64,000 nt of DNA from Rhyacophila brunnea (GCA_022495005.1 JAGYXB010000162.1:267445-331444); one strand, 5' to 3'; shown: positions 1-10,669, counted from the stretch's first letter. The notes: a model not told the origin generated them from the letters alone. Translations and numbers: made by a program.

Positions 1-120
1 GAAATGAATGTTTATAAAATGTTACTGCCTCCACTAATAAACTAGAAAAAAATGACATGACAACATTGCATCGGTTTTGTAGTGATTATATTCGAAAAAT
101 GAATGTAAACACATTTACAA

Positions 121-330
121 TTTTTTGTATACCTTGTTCGATCATAAGAAGATCATAAATGGGCTTCTATAGAGTTGAATTTTTGATTTTACGAGAAATA
201 GACGTTGGCCACTTGATCAACCTATTAGGTTCTGAATCCAACCACACATGGAAAAACAATATGTGATTTTTTCCCGATACGGGATTCGAACCCGGAATCC
301 ACGACATTGTAAACCGATACGTTATCGTTC
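121..330 (-). repeat. tRNA-derived SINE copy (family 1)
   Basis: On the minus strand a pol III B-box-like motif GGGTTCGAATCC (plus 282-293) is followed by a body shared with copies at 16430-16680 and 18270-18480: a GTGTGTTTGGA-like stretch, then CTAATAG, then CAAGTGGCTAAC, CTCGTAAAA and a GCCCAT...GATCTTATGATC tail. Agreement of three copies in the same order supports one SINE family. The A box and 5' end are poorly preserved, so the outer boundary is approximate. Confidence 0.6.
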
Positions 331-359
331 AGTAATTGTGGGCACAACGTGTCATGGGA

Positions 360-606
360 AGGTGCATGTTGGGCATAACGCGTAAAAATCACAAAATAAG
401 CCAATGGTAAGGAGGCAGACAGTACGCGATGTTATAGAGGACGCTAAGACACCAAACGAATACAGGAACGCCCTAAAACCCACTGGATAGACAAAAGTTC
501 GATGGATTACAGGGTAGTAAATAACTAGGGACTGAGGAAAGTGAAATAAGTTAGAAGAGGCCTTCATCCAGCAGTTGATCGACCCCGGCTGATGATGATA
601 ATGATG
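360..606 (-). repeat. Lepidopteran-type LINE 3'-tail repeat (CATCATCATCAGC family)
   Basis: Reading minus, the segment starts CTCGTCATCATTATCATCATCAGC, given here only as its pattern of CAT/CATT triplets, and continues to GATGAAGGCCTCTTC and GGTGTCTTAGCGTCC-like sequence. Related segments occur at 11481-11576 (minus), 17930-18265, 18484-18660, 25440-25560, 28165-28440 and 28895-29110 (plus). It resembles the non-coding 3' part of insect LINEs; no reading frame is kept. Confidence 0.5.
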
Positions 607-1524
607 ACGAGACTGTAAAATATATTCCATGTTTATTATTTTTCGGCGTTTGTTGGATTTTGAATATTATGATATCACTTCATTTAAGCACAAAATCGCA
701 TGACAGGTCACTCGACATTAACCGCGAAAAATATTCACCGAAAACACAAAAGAACGAACGCCATGCAAAAATGTATGCAATTACTACATTTATCAGACTG
801 AAAATACTTTTAATGCGATTTTTTACCATGATAGCACAAAAACCAGTTTAATTCCGGCAAACTTTAGACCAGGAGCTGTTCGGCGCCATACTAATTATTA
901 TGCTAAAATACTCAAGGGGAGTCATATTATGGGCTATGACAGTCAAATTGTTATTTGTATAATATCTGCATAATGCAATTATTTGAAATACTGACATCAT
1001 AATTCCTACATAGACTACACCGACAATAATTAATGAATTTTGCGATTATGATGTCATTAATATCGATAAGAATTATATAAGAATTAAGATTCCCAAGAAT
1101 AATTAAGTAGGTTTTGATTGATAATATAAATAATTGCATAAAAACAATATTAAGTATACTAAGAAATCGATATACATAATTATTATATTATATTTTTATT
1201 ATTGCATATTCTGATTATACGTCTGTACATCATTTCTAGTACGAAATCGTAAAGATGACATACATTAAATTTAATACTATTGAAATCATAGACTATACAT
1301 AGAAAAAAAAAATCGGTTAGGTACAACCTAACCTTATTAGCTTATAATTAGTATCTTTAAACGTGTAAATCTTGCCCATTTTTTAAATAATAAAATGCCT
1401 AATTCTTGTAAAATTTGGGATCACAGAGATAATCAATATATTTTTTTATTGTAAATATTTCACTATAATAATATCGACATAAATTTTACTAATGGTTTTT
1501 TAAATGCTTTTAAAAATTAATAAA
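607..1524. other. AT-rich spacer, nothing recognised
   Basis: Only short chance reading frames were found. A 16-base string TACTTTTAATGCGATT near 810-826 recurs near 24345-24360, which may mark a weak, old shared repeat. Confidence 0.4.
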
Positions 1525-1797
1525 TATAAAAAAATCTTAACACCACTTCACATGGACGTACTGAAATATGACTATATTCTAAAACATTCGATCGAGAGGT
1601 TTAAAAGAATACTATTTTATGTAATAAAAATACTTTATGCAGTCATCAAATATTTAAAATAAATATAAAGGATAGCAAGGCTTCAAAATTATGTAAATAG
1701 ATTATATACAACGTTTAAGGAATGTCCAGGATCATGCTTTGAAAATTGCATAAAAGCTCCATTTTGACGTACGCTGAGCCCACATGGCCGTTAAGTA
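1525..1797 (-). repeat. Degraded piggyBac-like MITE relative
   Basis: The interior (TTAACACCACTTCACATGG through GCTTCAAAATTATGTAAAT) is the reverse complement of the interior of the element at 32717-33009. The right side keeps the shared terminal motif TTTTGACGTACGCTGAGC before a GTTAA near 1790. The left terminus is not recognisable, so this is a relic copy. Confidence 0.55.
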
Positions 1798-1857
1798 CAT
1801 TTTATAAATACTGTATTATTAATATATATTTAATATTTAAACACTACAATATAATAT

Positions 1858-1860
<3 letters not shown>

Positions 1861-1892
<32 letters not shown>

Positions 1893-1894
1893 TA
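1861..1894 (-). repeat. (AAAT)n tail of the Jockey-type LINE
   Basis: An uninterrupted run of TTTA/TTAT units on plus reads as (AAAT)n on minus directly after the LINE 3' region. Such simple-repeat tails are usual for Jockey and CR1-like elements. Confidence 0.75.
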
Positions 1895-2054
1895 AAAAAG
1901 AGTATTACGGCATTACAGCTTTTGGCCAATGCGCCATAATACATAATACATACATATATATAAAAATATCTTAATTACAAATAACAACTAATATGACAAG
2001 AAAGTGGAAAAGACAGCATGTGTAAATATTAAAGAAATATGATAATATATACAA

Positions 2055-4932
2055 TTATAAATTTATCCTATTTAAAACGTCTACAAACATTATATAATTA
2101 ATAAAAAACAAATCAACCTTTATGGTGCCATCAAATAAGCTAATTGCACGATACACAGCATCATGAAACATAACATCTGTCCTGCGACGAGGTATCTTGA
2201 AGACCGTGGAGCTGCGAGTGATATTGGTGGGAACATGAAAATTAATATTTGCCAGTATATGCGGATTGTAAATGAACCCACGAAGAAGTAAAAAGAAATG
2301 CTTTAAAGAACAATCACTCTTCGGGTAGACAGGGATTGCATTGATAGCATACCCAGAAGAAAACAAGTCGGGAAATTCATTTTAATATAATTATCTTAAG
2401 GAAAGAACCCGTATGTTCTTAAGTAGAGAAATCTAAGAAATCTATTGTGGACTCGATCCAGCTTAATTGTGTGCATGAACCTATTAGGACTCCAAATAAT
2501 GCTGGCATATTCAAGAATACTCAACACAAATGATACGTATAATGTACGTAGCACTCGGACGTTTTCGAATGATTTTGAAACCCTCATAACAAAACCAAGC
2601 ATTTTGCTAGATCTAGTACTGATGTTAAGAATATGCTGATTGAAAGTGAACTTTGCATCATACAATACTCCCAAATCTTTTATCTCCGTTACCCTACTCA
2701 ATATTATACCAGACAATGTGTATGGGAACAATAAGGTGTGCCTTGAACGATTGAATGAAATAATATTACATTTGGAGGTAGCGAATTCAAGTTTATTTAA
2801 GATAGACCATTGCGAGATAGCATCTAGGTCAGACTGCAACATCGCACAGCATAATGGGGTTTCAATAGTTCGAAAAAGTTTAAGATCATCTGCGAATAGC
2901 AAACAAGAAGAATTGGTTATAACTTTGACAATATCATCAAAAATATTAAAAACAAAATTGGGCCAAGATTTGAACCTTGAGGAACACCAGAGTTTGTTCT
3001 AAAAATCCGCGATTCATTCCCATGGTAATCAACAAATTGACGGCGATTTTTCAAATAAGAAGCAAAAAACATATTATACTATATGACGCGCCAAATGTAC
3101 AAAGCTTTTGTAATAAAATATCGTGATCAACACGATCAAATGCCTTGGAAATATCTGTGTACACAGAATCAACTTGAATTGACTTATCCATAGAATTTGA
3201 AATAAAATTATTATACACTATAAGATTTGTTACTGTGGACCGCCTAAGTCGAAAACCATGCTGCGAATCGGAGAGGCGAGAGTCTATTTGACGGTTGATG
3301 TTTATATGTAATATCGATTCAAATAATTTACATGGAGCCGAAAGAACTGCTATTGGCCTATAGTTAGAGATCTCTGATCTAGATCCCTTTTTATGAAGCG
3401 GCCTTAGGCGGGTTATTTTCCATGCATCAGGAAAAGTGCTGGATGCTATGATTAAATTAAATATATGTTTAAGCGGAAAGGATATATGTTCGTAACAGCC
3501 CTTAACCACATAAGGTGGCAAGCCATCTGGACCAAATGAACTTTTGGGAGACAAATTTGAAAACCCATATTCCATATCTTTCTCGTCAAAAGTTGAGATT
3601 TGAATATCTTGCGTTGCAGACGAAGGACCAGCAGAATCGGGGTCAAGTAGCGGTTCTATTGAGCTATAAAGTGATTCAAAATGCTTAGCAAATGCATCAG
3701 ATATAACATGGTTCTCTATAGGATCATTATTCAACGTCATCATGGCATTGTCTTTTGTAGTACTACTGGAACTAAGCGAATGAATATATTTCCAAAAACA
3801 ATTAGGATCTGAGACAATATTTCGACCAATCGACGTTAGATATGATTTGTGAGCCGAAGAGATGTCACACTTCAATGAGTTTCTAAGACAGGAAAATTTA
3901 CTATAATCTGCAGTCCGTCTATGTTTTTTTCCACAGTGCATGATAATATGCCTTTGACCTTAGATTATAAATAATTTCTGGCGTAAACCACTTAGGATAT
4001 GAGTACTTCGGTAGATGAACGAGCCGGCGAGGGAAACAGGAGTCCAGACTATTATAAAATTTATTATAAAAAATAGCTAATGCCGTGTTTACATCAATTT
4101 GTTCATATAAAGAGGTCCAATCTGTAGTACTCAAAGAATTATACAGCGCTAAAAAATTTCCATTTGAAAAATTCCATTGCGGATTATGCCTATTCAGTGG
4201 AGGAATCGACGAATCATTTCTGTGCGATACATGCTTAAAAGATAAAATTGTGCAAGTAGAGGGATGATAGACATCTTCAGGAACGAGAGGCTCATCACAC
4301 GCGCTGACCACCGTGCAACCAACGTTAGATAGCACCAAATCAAGCGTCCGACCGAGACTATTTTTCACAGAAGAAAATTGTTTTAAATTAAATAAATTAT
4401 TAAAGCTGGTATAATCAGATTCAATTATACCAGCGGAATACAAATTAAAATCTCCCAAAATAATTAGTTTTTTGTTGGGCAGTACCAAATTTTCTATTAT
4501 GTGAAAAAAATCACTGTATGTAGTCGCTGAGCTGCCGGGAGGGAAGTATACAGCGGCCAAGTACAGTGAACAAAAGTTAAAATTAACTTTACACAAATTA
4601 AAATCAAAATCATATTCAGTTAAATTTGATCTGGTTGGATATAAAGTTTGTGTGGATAATGCTACCCCATTTCTAATTGCCAGCAAAACGCCCCCACCTC
4701 GTCTACCATTTCGACGGTCTGTTCTATGCACAGAATATTCACTTCCGAACAGCTCATTGGCCGATATGGTGTCGTCGAGCCATGTTTCGCTTAGAGCAAT
4801 TATTGATGGTCGGGCACACAATATACCCTCTTTAAATGTATTTACTTTAGTTTTTAGGCCTCTTACATTTTGATAATAAATCTCGCATGACCGAGGTGCG
4901 GAAGTTGTTGAATGATGCTTATTATAAGCGAG
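2055..4932 (-). pseudogene. Jockey-type ORF2 (endonuclease + reverse transcriptase), frameshifted
   Basis: In life this would be the replication polyprotein: an AP-like endonuclease nicks target DNA and reverse transcriptase copies the RNA from the nick. The frame opens at 4932, directly after the ORF1 stop, with no ATG. YYQNVRGLKTK and SETWLDD, then ILGDFN and RTLDLVLSN, mark the endonuclease. From about 3930 down, RPIAVLSAPCKLFE, GFRLRRSTVTNLIVYN, YTDISKAFDRVDHD, SGVPQGSNLGPILF and the polymerase signature FADD (near 2900) mark reverse transcriptase, followed by thumb and C-terminal sequence to 2055. Frame changes occur near 3927 (extra A in an A run), 3068, 2940 and 2395. The domains are all present in order, but the copy cannot make the full protein. 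Confidence in identity is high; exact break sites are approximate. Confidence 0.88.
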
Positions 4933-6441
4933 TCATGCTGAGGATGGGTGAGGGATTTCAATTGAGTAGTCCGTCATTGATCGCTCCCTCTGCTCCGCAT
5001 ACAGGCGAGCCGGACATGTTGCACTATGGGTCGGGTGGTCATATGGCCGCTTGTGACGGCGGCAGGCAACGCATTTTGGTGAAGCTTCCTTCACGGGGCA
5101 GTCCGCACGGTCGTGGCCTGGTTCGGCACAGTAAGAACAGGTGACGTCTTTTGCCGAGCATGATTTGGCCATGTGCCCATATAAGTGGCATTTATTGCAC
5201 TTGGTTACCCCTAGATAGTTCTGGAGTGGGAAAGAGTCCCACCCCATGTACAGTCTGTCATCTGCAATGAGAGCAGACCACACCGCGGCAGGTACATACG
5301 TGATATAATGGCATCTGCCAGTCCTGGGACCCGCCTTGTGGCTGAGGCGTACGGCCTGGTAGGCCTCCTCAGATAGACCCGTTTGCTCTCTTGTAGAGTT
5401 GTAAATTGCCTCCCGAAGCTGGGGTTCTGTAGTGGAAGCCGGCATATTAAAAATAATAATGCGAGGCTGCTTTTTTCCTGCAAGTTTAACACTCAGAGCA
5501 GTCTCTGAGGTCTCCAGAGCGCTGACGAGACGCTTGGCCTCGTCCTCAGAGCGGGGGTGTACGATAACACCTCCGTTTCTGACGTTTCTAATTTCCGTTA
5601 TTTGTACCCCAATATCCCTGGGGTTAAGGGACTTCTTGATGAGCTCTCTTGTCGTTTCCGATCGTTTTTCTCCTTCTCCCGTAGGGAAAAAGAGGACTCC
5701 AGGCCTTGGTGCTAGCGGCAACAGCGAAGGAAATGCTGACCCGGTGACAGCAGGTGCCGTGAATGGCGCCGCTGCCGGACGCTGCCGCCTTCCTAACGCA
5801 GTAGCCCAGGTGGTATCAATAGGGGGGGCAGTAATGGTAGGCTCCTTGTTGATTTGTAATGTGGCAGTTTTGAGAGTTTTCGTCTGCTCTCTTAAATCAG
5901 CAATGGCCAGGTTTTGATTTTCAATGCTTAATTGCTTATCACGAAGTTGAATCTGCAGGCCCTTAATCTCGCATTCCTGCGCTACGACTTTTATCTCCAG
6001 CTTGGCCATGCACAAATTCTGCCTTCCAACAGCCTCGGAAAGGCTTAGTAGGGCATTATGTAGCTTATCTTTAGAGTCAGCCCTAAGGGAGGAGTGCACT
6101 TCATGTAAGCACGTTTGTATGTCATCATAGATGACATTATTTTCAGGCTCGGTTGTGGTGTCCGATACTGCTGAATCTATAACGACGTTGCAGTCGCTTT
6201 CGACATCCGACGTACTCGGGGGTGCAGGCTGGTGGCTTCTTTGTTTGGTTTTCTTTTGCTTTGGCTCTCTTTCTCCATCTTCAGCAGTAGAGGCCTTATC
6301 TTGTTGTGATTTGGGGCTCTTCGGCGAGCGTTCCTTTTTTGACCGCTCGCGTACGCGTGTTCCGATTCCTGAAGCAGTTTTTGCAGGGCCTGGAATGTCC
6401 GGTAGTGATTCCCCACGAGGAGGGGTCCGTTTGAGCGGCAT
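4933..6441 (-). CDS. Jockey-type ORF1 nucleic-acid-binding (Gag-like) protein
   Basis: This is a 502-residue intact frame with a real ATG (MPLKRTPP). Residues 1-75 are basic and rich in Lys, Arg, Ser and Pro. Residues about 143-192 are a heptad-like coiled-coil candidate. Residues about 265-410 contain an RRM/PRE_C2HC-like region (VQITEIRNVRNGGVIV; PRIIIFNMP). Three Cys/His knuckles follow: CNKCHLYGHMAKSC (415-428), CSYCAEPGHDRADC (435-448) and a looser C-x2-C...H...C at 457-476. ORF1 proteins of such LINEs bind element RNA and form ribonucleoprotein particles. No frameshift is seen, in contrast to ORF2. ORF2 follows in the same frame after one UGA codon, with an AUGA overlap at the stop. Expression in this copy is unknown. 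Confidence 0.88.
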   Translation of the reverse strand: MPLKRTPPRGESLPDIPGPAKTASGIGTRVRERSKKERSPKSPKSQQDKASTAEDGEREPKQKKTKQRSHQPAPPSTSDVESDCNVVIDSAVSDTTTEPENNVIYDDIQTCLHEVHSSLRADSKDKLHNALLSLSEAVGRQNLCMAKLEIKVVAQECEIKGLQIQLRDKQLSIENQNLAIADLREQTKTLKTATLQINKEPTITAPPIDTTWATALGRRQRPAAAPFTAPAVTGSAFPSLLPLAPRPGVLFFPTGEGEKRSETTRELIKKSLNPRDIGVQITEIRNVRNGGVIVHPRSEDEAKRLVSALETSETALSVKLAGKKQPRIIIFNMPASTTEPQLREAIYNSTREQTGLSEEAYQAVRLSHKAGPRTGRCHYITYVPAAVWSALIADDRLYMGWDSFPLQNYLGVTKCNKCHLYGHMAKSCSAKDVTCSYCAEPGHDRADCPVKEASPKCVACRRHKRPYDHPTHSATCPARLYAEQRERSMTDYSIEIPHPSSA

Positions 6442-6475
6442 ATTACTATGCCTTTGCTGCCAATATGATAATTTA

Positions 6476-6771
6476 AAAGTAATTCAGTGAGTAGGTAGTA
6501 ACGATTATCCGGACTAATCGGGGATGAAGATAATCCGGATTATTGGAAAAATAACACATATTTATTCCTTTTCCTTTTAATAACGTTTTATGAAAAATTC
6601 ACTTTTCACTATAGTTGTGCATTTTCTTATTATAATACGAACAACATACAGATAATAGAAGTTATACTGCAATTTATAATTGAAGATGTAATAAGCCACA
6701 TGGACACGTAAAAATCTTGATTACATTTAAATGTATTAATTATTTGAGTAACCCTTAAAATACTTAGGTAT
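6476..6771. other. AT-rich spacer between the LINE and a MITE
   Basis: Non-coding. It holds a short inverted motif around 6507-6545 with TAATCCGGATTATT-like arms and otherwise nothing recognised. Confidence 0.4.
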
Positions 6772-6779
6772 ACATTTTA

Positions 6780-7236
6780 CAGTGGCGAAGGGTGGAGGTA
6801 GGCTATTAAGATCCGACATAAATAGTCCACAATAAACTTTGTCAGCCATGCGTATTTGTTTTCATTGAACTAAGTCTACAATTTCAAGATGGTGTTGGTT
6901 AGTTTTAAAAATAAATTGAGCCCTGCCTAAACCAAGCTATAATAGTTTTGGTATATTTTGGGTGATACCACATTTTGCACACTTTTTCATTCATACTAAT
7001 TTGTTATATAATTGATAAAATAGTATTATCACATCTATAAAATATCCAAATTTATGTTTGATTTAATTGCATATTTTTTTATATTGTATAGATAGATGAG
7101 TATTTTTGACTATTATCTATTATGGCTTGGTATTCGCATTGAGTTATAAAAACTAACCAACAGCATCTGTAAATTGTAGTCTTGTTTCAATGAAAACTCA
7201 TCATCACACATGGCGGCATACCTCCCATCGCCAGAG
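6780..7236. mobile_element. Foldback hAT-type MITE, copy A
   Basis: The element runs from CAGTGGCGAAGGGTGGAGG to a degenerate inverted end (CCTCCCATCGCCAGAG) and is flanked by the perfect 8-bp duplication ACATTTTA (6772-6779 and 7237-7244). The arms are long inverted copies of each other, carrying CTTTGTCAG, GTATTTGTTTTCATTGAAC, TGGTGTTGGTTAG and CCAAGCTATAATAG blocks, leaving a small middle. Other copies lie at 25565-26148, 37932-38510 and 49099-49645. The 8-bp duplication and CAG start fit hAT-superfamily MITEs. There is no transposase. Confidence 0.88.
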
Positions 7237-7244
7237 ACATTTTA

Positions 7245-7889
7245 TACATATACTCATAATCGATGACAGGTTAGGTTAGGTTCATTTGTTTTAGTTGAGC
7301 ATATGTTGAATTCCTTCTATTTTACACAGTAAATAAAGTAAAGGAACTTAACATTGTGGTTTCGTCTATGTCACTTATTGTGGTTAAACAATAACAGTCG
7401 GATGGCCGCCTGCGACATTGCATTTCTACCTTACTTCCTCTTTCCCCTTTTTATGTGGCTTTCGTGTGCACTCAATATCGTAAATAACACAATTTTGAAA
7501 TACGACTCCGTGTTATCAGTTTATGAGGCATTGGAGAAAGCAAAGAAACATTAATAACATAATATAAGTTGATTTCTCAGCAATAAAACAGTAAACAACC
7601 GTATACTTTTAAGCGATGTTAGTTTTATGAATACTAATTGATAATATCAAATCAATTTAATTACTACTTTATATAACATTATAATATCTATTGAAATCTA
7701 GATAAAGGTTAAATAACAAAATAAACGATCTGATAAAAGTATAATACCTAAAGATAAAAATATAATAAATCATCATTTTCTTCAGGATGTTCGATTAATA
7801 ATACTTATTTTCGTTTATGATTTATTCTTATTTAGTATTTATGTTGAAATATTCTAGAAAAATAGAACTAATAATAATTAAAATAGATT
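7245..7889. other. Spacer, no supported gene
   Basis: It contains GGTTAGGTTAGGTT at 7269-7282 and a 66-codon frame at 7354-7554 without family signature, hydrophobic but of ordinary composition. Nothing else was recognised. Confidence 0.35.
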
Positions 7890-8340
7890 ATTAACTATGA
7901 TATTATCAACAGATTCAGTCAAGTCGATTACCATCATGGTAATCTTTGCTTGCTTTGACTGCTATCTGGAACAGTTCGGTAAAGCTGCCATCGTACCAAT
8001 CACGGAGGTTCTTATGCCACGAAATTCGGCGTCTTCCTCTGTTACTTTTCCGTTGACTTTTCCTTGGATAATGAGATGGGAAATGCTGTTAATTTGTCCT
8101 TTAATCGTGTAGCTGAAATACTGTAATTTTTGGTTGTGATCCTTCTGAACTTCTAATTCATTCCCCATTAGTTGGAGAACGTCAACGTTTGTCACGCTAC
8201 CTTGCCAGTCCAATGAATTTTGATGATAAATTTATATAGCCACATCTCGAAGGTTTTAATTCTACATGATATTCTCTGGTTTGTCCATACCCCGTATGCC
8301 ATAGCATAGAAAATGATCGAAAGGACATGACAGCGAGCCA
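7890..8340 (-). pseudogene. RTE-like LINE reverse transcriptase C-terminal relic
   Basis: The minus strand reads as the C-terminal part of an RTE-like (craftsman/BovB-type) non-LTR polyprotein. Pieces include IKTFEMWLYK, then VTNVDVLQLMGNELE, KLQYFSYTIKGQ and LIIQGKVNGKV. These match the conserved order of that family: an EAFEMW...YRR block, VTNEEVLRRM, KLQYLGH and LIIQGK...G. The longest open stretch is 7962-8213, and flanking pieces are in other frames. No endonuclease, catalytic reverse transcriptase core or tail remains. It is an old 5'-truncated fragment. Confidence 0.7.
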
Positions 8341-8513
8341 TATACGGTTTCAGGTCATTTAAGTTAATATTTACATTTACAATGCCTTTACCTACTATTG
8401 CATTTAATCTATTATACTTATTAGATAACTATTACGTATCAGAAAGACAGTTGTAAAATATGAAAATGTGCACAATGCACCCAGGTTATCCATAATATAT
8501 ATTAAACACATAT

Positions 8514-8605
8514 GGCTCAGGAGGACGGGCCATGTTCACCGTAAGCCAAACTCCTGGGCTTCGAAAGTAATTCTCACTGAACATTGCAACAGATGAGAGC
8601 ACCAT
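8514..8605 (+). pseudogene. Possible short LINE C-terminal fragment
   Basis: A plus-strand stretch reads RRTGHVHRKPNSWASKVI and stops at TGA. The pattern resembles the WAGHVARM...RW motif near the C-terminus of some insect non-LTR elements. It is short and the match is weak, so chance resemblance is possible. Confidence 0.3.
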
Positions 8606-8959
8606 GAATGCTGGATTAACTATGTGAAGGATGATGAGTTTGTCGGAGACTTAGTGACCAACGAGAATGAAGAAAGAAACTGAAAAGACCAGAACTCGAT
8701 TTGGATTAGCGCCGTTGAAAAAAGAAGGAAGAAGAACGCAAATCGATTCCATTAAGGCTATACTTCAGCTGGGGCACGGTCTAAAACGATAGTGACTACG
8801 CGATGCGAAGATAGAGGAGAAAACATAATTTGTCATAAAAATTCAACATGCGTCCATTTAATGTTATGTTTATTGTTCTATTAGTAATAATAATAATATA
8901 TTCATTGACATGTTTTCTTTTTCAAGTAAATGGGTATCGTTTTTTAGTCATCTTTACAC

Positions 8960-9100
8960 GATTTAAGAATTAATTCCCCCGACGCCATCACAAAACAAAT
9001 TGACGTGTTCACAGCTCGACGTTCGCTCTCCGATTCGCAGCTAGTCCGAAATTTCGTCGCACCGATAGTTGAAAATTATTTGCCGTTTCACTGAAGTAGG
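8960..9100. other. Small GC-richer islet, possible untranslated exon or regulatory element
   Basis: The stretch from CCCCCGACGCCATCAC to TTTGCCGTTTCACTGAA is clearly less AT-rich than its surroundings and contains several CG dinucleotides. It is followed by GTAGGTAT, a possible plus-strand splice donor near 9096. No coding frame supports it. Confidence 0.2.
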
Positions 9101-9854
9101 TATGGTCTTAAGAAAACTATATTTAATAGGTAATACATTTTTTTGATTCTACATTTTAATTAACATCCATCGTAAAATATTTGTAGATTTGTCTTTATTC
9201 AATGTCGAATGGCTATAACGAGTATAACGTGACCTATATTGTTATTGAAAGGGGGACCACATAAGTGTAATGTCAACATTATTAAAGTTATATAGGTACG
9301 CACAATAAAAAAATTACATACAGTGGAAGTTATAATGCGAGTAACTCGCCAAGAGTGCAGAAGATTGCTTGGAGTAAGTGGGGAGTAAACCACTCGTGAA
9401 TCGAGTTTGAAGGGGAACGTATAACAAAAGGATTGTAACTTAAAGTATCACGCTGCATCAAGTAACTGGGGCAAAGAATTGCAGGTGAGCGTGAATGTCA
9501 CCCTCGAAGAAACACAATGAGTAAGTATCCTTTAACTTTAGAGAGAACATGAACATAATATAATATTATTCTCTCGCGAAGGCTGGAATCATTACACGAC
9601 TTAAGTATTGTAAATGCGCTGTTTCAATGAGCGAGTTTTGCAATACATAATAAATATACACTAAGTGACTTAGTACTTGTATTAATGTTACCTTATAACC
9701 CCAAATCTCATAATATAATTTAATTTTAAGATAAGTGTTTTTCTAATATTGACAGAATTTCAGAAATTATTGTCAATCAAAACGTTAAAGACAAAGTCAT
9801 CATGATATAATAATGTTAATATCTCAATACGTTGTATTTAACTATTCTAAAATT
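9101..9854. other. AT-rich spacer
   Basis: Nothing recognised; only short chance frames. Confidence 0.35.
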
Positions 9855-10090
9855 CATTATACTTCAAGTAGGCTTTAATCTACTATCCAGTATCAACACT
9901 GGCAGTGATCTACCACACTCTCACATTTTCATTCTTCAACTCGAATAAATGTATAATATTTGGCTGAAGACAATGAGGCGTTACAAATTAAACAACACTC
10001 TTTCATCATCACAAGAAAATACTCGATTTCTCATTCGTTGTGAAAATGATAAGTTTTAGTCTTCTTTTATCTTCTTTTGAGCATCATTAG
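9855..10090. repeat. Interspersed repeat sharing an ACTTCAAGTAGGCT...GGCAGTGATCTACCA core
   Basis: The core ACTTCAAGTAGGCT, then ATCTACTATCCAGTATCA, then ACTGGCAGTGATCTACCA recurs at 48285-48500 in the same orientation. A shorter inverted copy is at 39402-39475. After the core both longer copies continue with TCTCACATT, TTTGGCTG(A/G)(A/C)GACAATG and TAAGTTTT blocks, so the repeat is at least about 220 bp. The class is not clear: no TIR and no pol III boxes were seen. Confidence 0.55.
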
Positions 10091-10589
10091 TCACTACACG
10101 TGTATATGTGTGTGTGTGTCAAAATAGCATTAAATTTATATAATATTACAACCCAAAGAGATTGAAGACTCCAATCTATTTGATACAACCTCAATTTTAT
10201 GTTTTTTTTTAATATTTTTACGGCACAATTAATATGAGCCCAAGGTACGATCGACACGTTGGACATGCAAATAGTGAAATAGACTATAGTCATTTTAACG
10301 AAAAAATAGGGATGTCCCGCTACCTCTGACGTAAAATGGGTTTAACCCAAGGCCTGAACAAAAACGATGCATGAGTGCGAGTGAGAAAGTATTCGGCACC
10401 CTTACAATCTCTGCGACACGCGCTAGAGTAAGATAAAAGGTCTACATATCTGTGAGCTAGTTTCCAAAACTATCGCCATCAAATCGGGGCGAAACGCTTC
10501 ACATAGCGTCGATAACTTGCGAGCTCGAGTTGCTAAAATTGATTTTTGTGTTAAACATAAAGTCAATGGTAAATATTTTTAGTTAATTA

Positions 10590-10669
10590 AGTAGAAAAGG
10601 TGGTTCTGTGTGTTGTCTTAAAATGTGGTAGCCGTACTGATAAGCAAGAAGATGGTATTACGTTTCATA
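10590..10669 (+). pseudogene. THAP-like zinc-finger exon relic
   Basis: The plus strand reads VLCVVLKCGSRTDKQEDG, then ITFHR, and stops at a good splice donor (CATAG|GTAAGT). The spacing C-x4-C followed by ITFHR is like the N-terminal half of THAP domains, which bind DNA and are found in P-element transposases and in host proteins. No ATG starts the frame and no second half (Cys-x2-His) was found downstream. GC-richer DNA lies on both sides (10310-10540 and 10860-11000). It could be a P-element-like relic or an exon of a diverged gene. Confidence 0.35.

Larger units (their letters stand above)
1861..6460 (-). mobile_element. Jockey-type non-LTR retrotransposon, nearly full length
   Basis: A two-ORF LINE lies on the minus strand. 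ORF1 is 4933-6441, the broken ORF2 is 2055-4932, and a short 3' region ends in a tetranucleotide (AAAT)n tail at plus 1861-1894. A possible target duplication is CAATATAATATTTA (1847-1860) against CAATATGATAATTTA (6461-6475), with one mismatch and one gap. If correct it puts the 5' end only about 19 nt before the ORF1 ATG. There is an AP-type endonuclease and no RNase H domain, as in Jockey-clade elements. The clade call rests on motifs only. Confidence 0.85.

Noticed and set aside
5432..6490. Plus-strand frames of 119-161 codons
   Set aside because: They are antisense to the Jockey-type ORF1, whose zinc knuckles and coiled coil make the minus strand the coding one.
7265..7283. GGTTAGGTTAGGTT, resembling insect telomere repeats (TTAGG)n
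   Set aside because: Only about three units inside ordinary sequence next to a MITE; far too short for a telomere or telomeric insertion.
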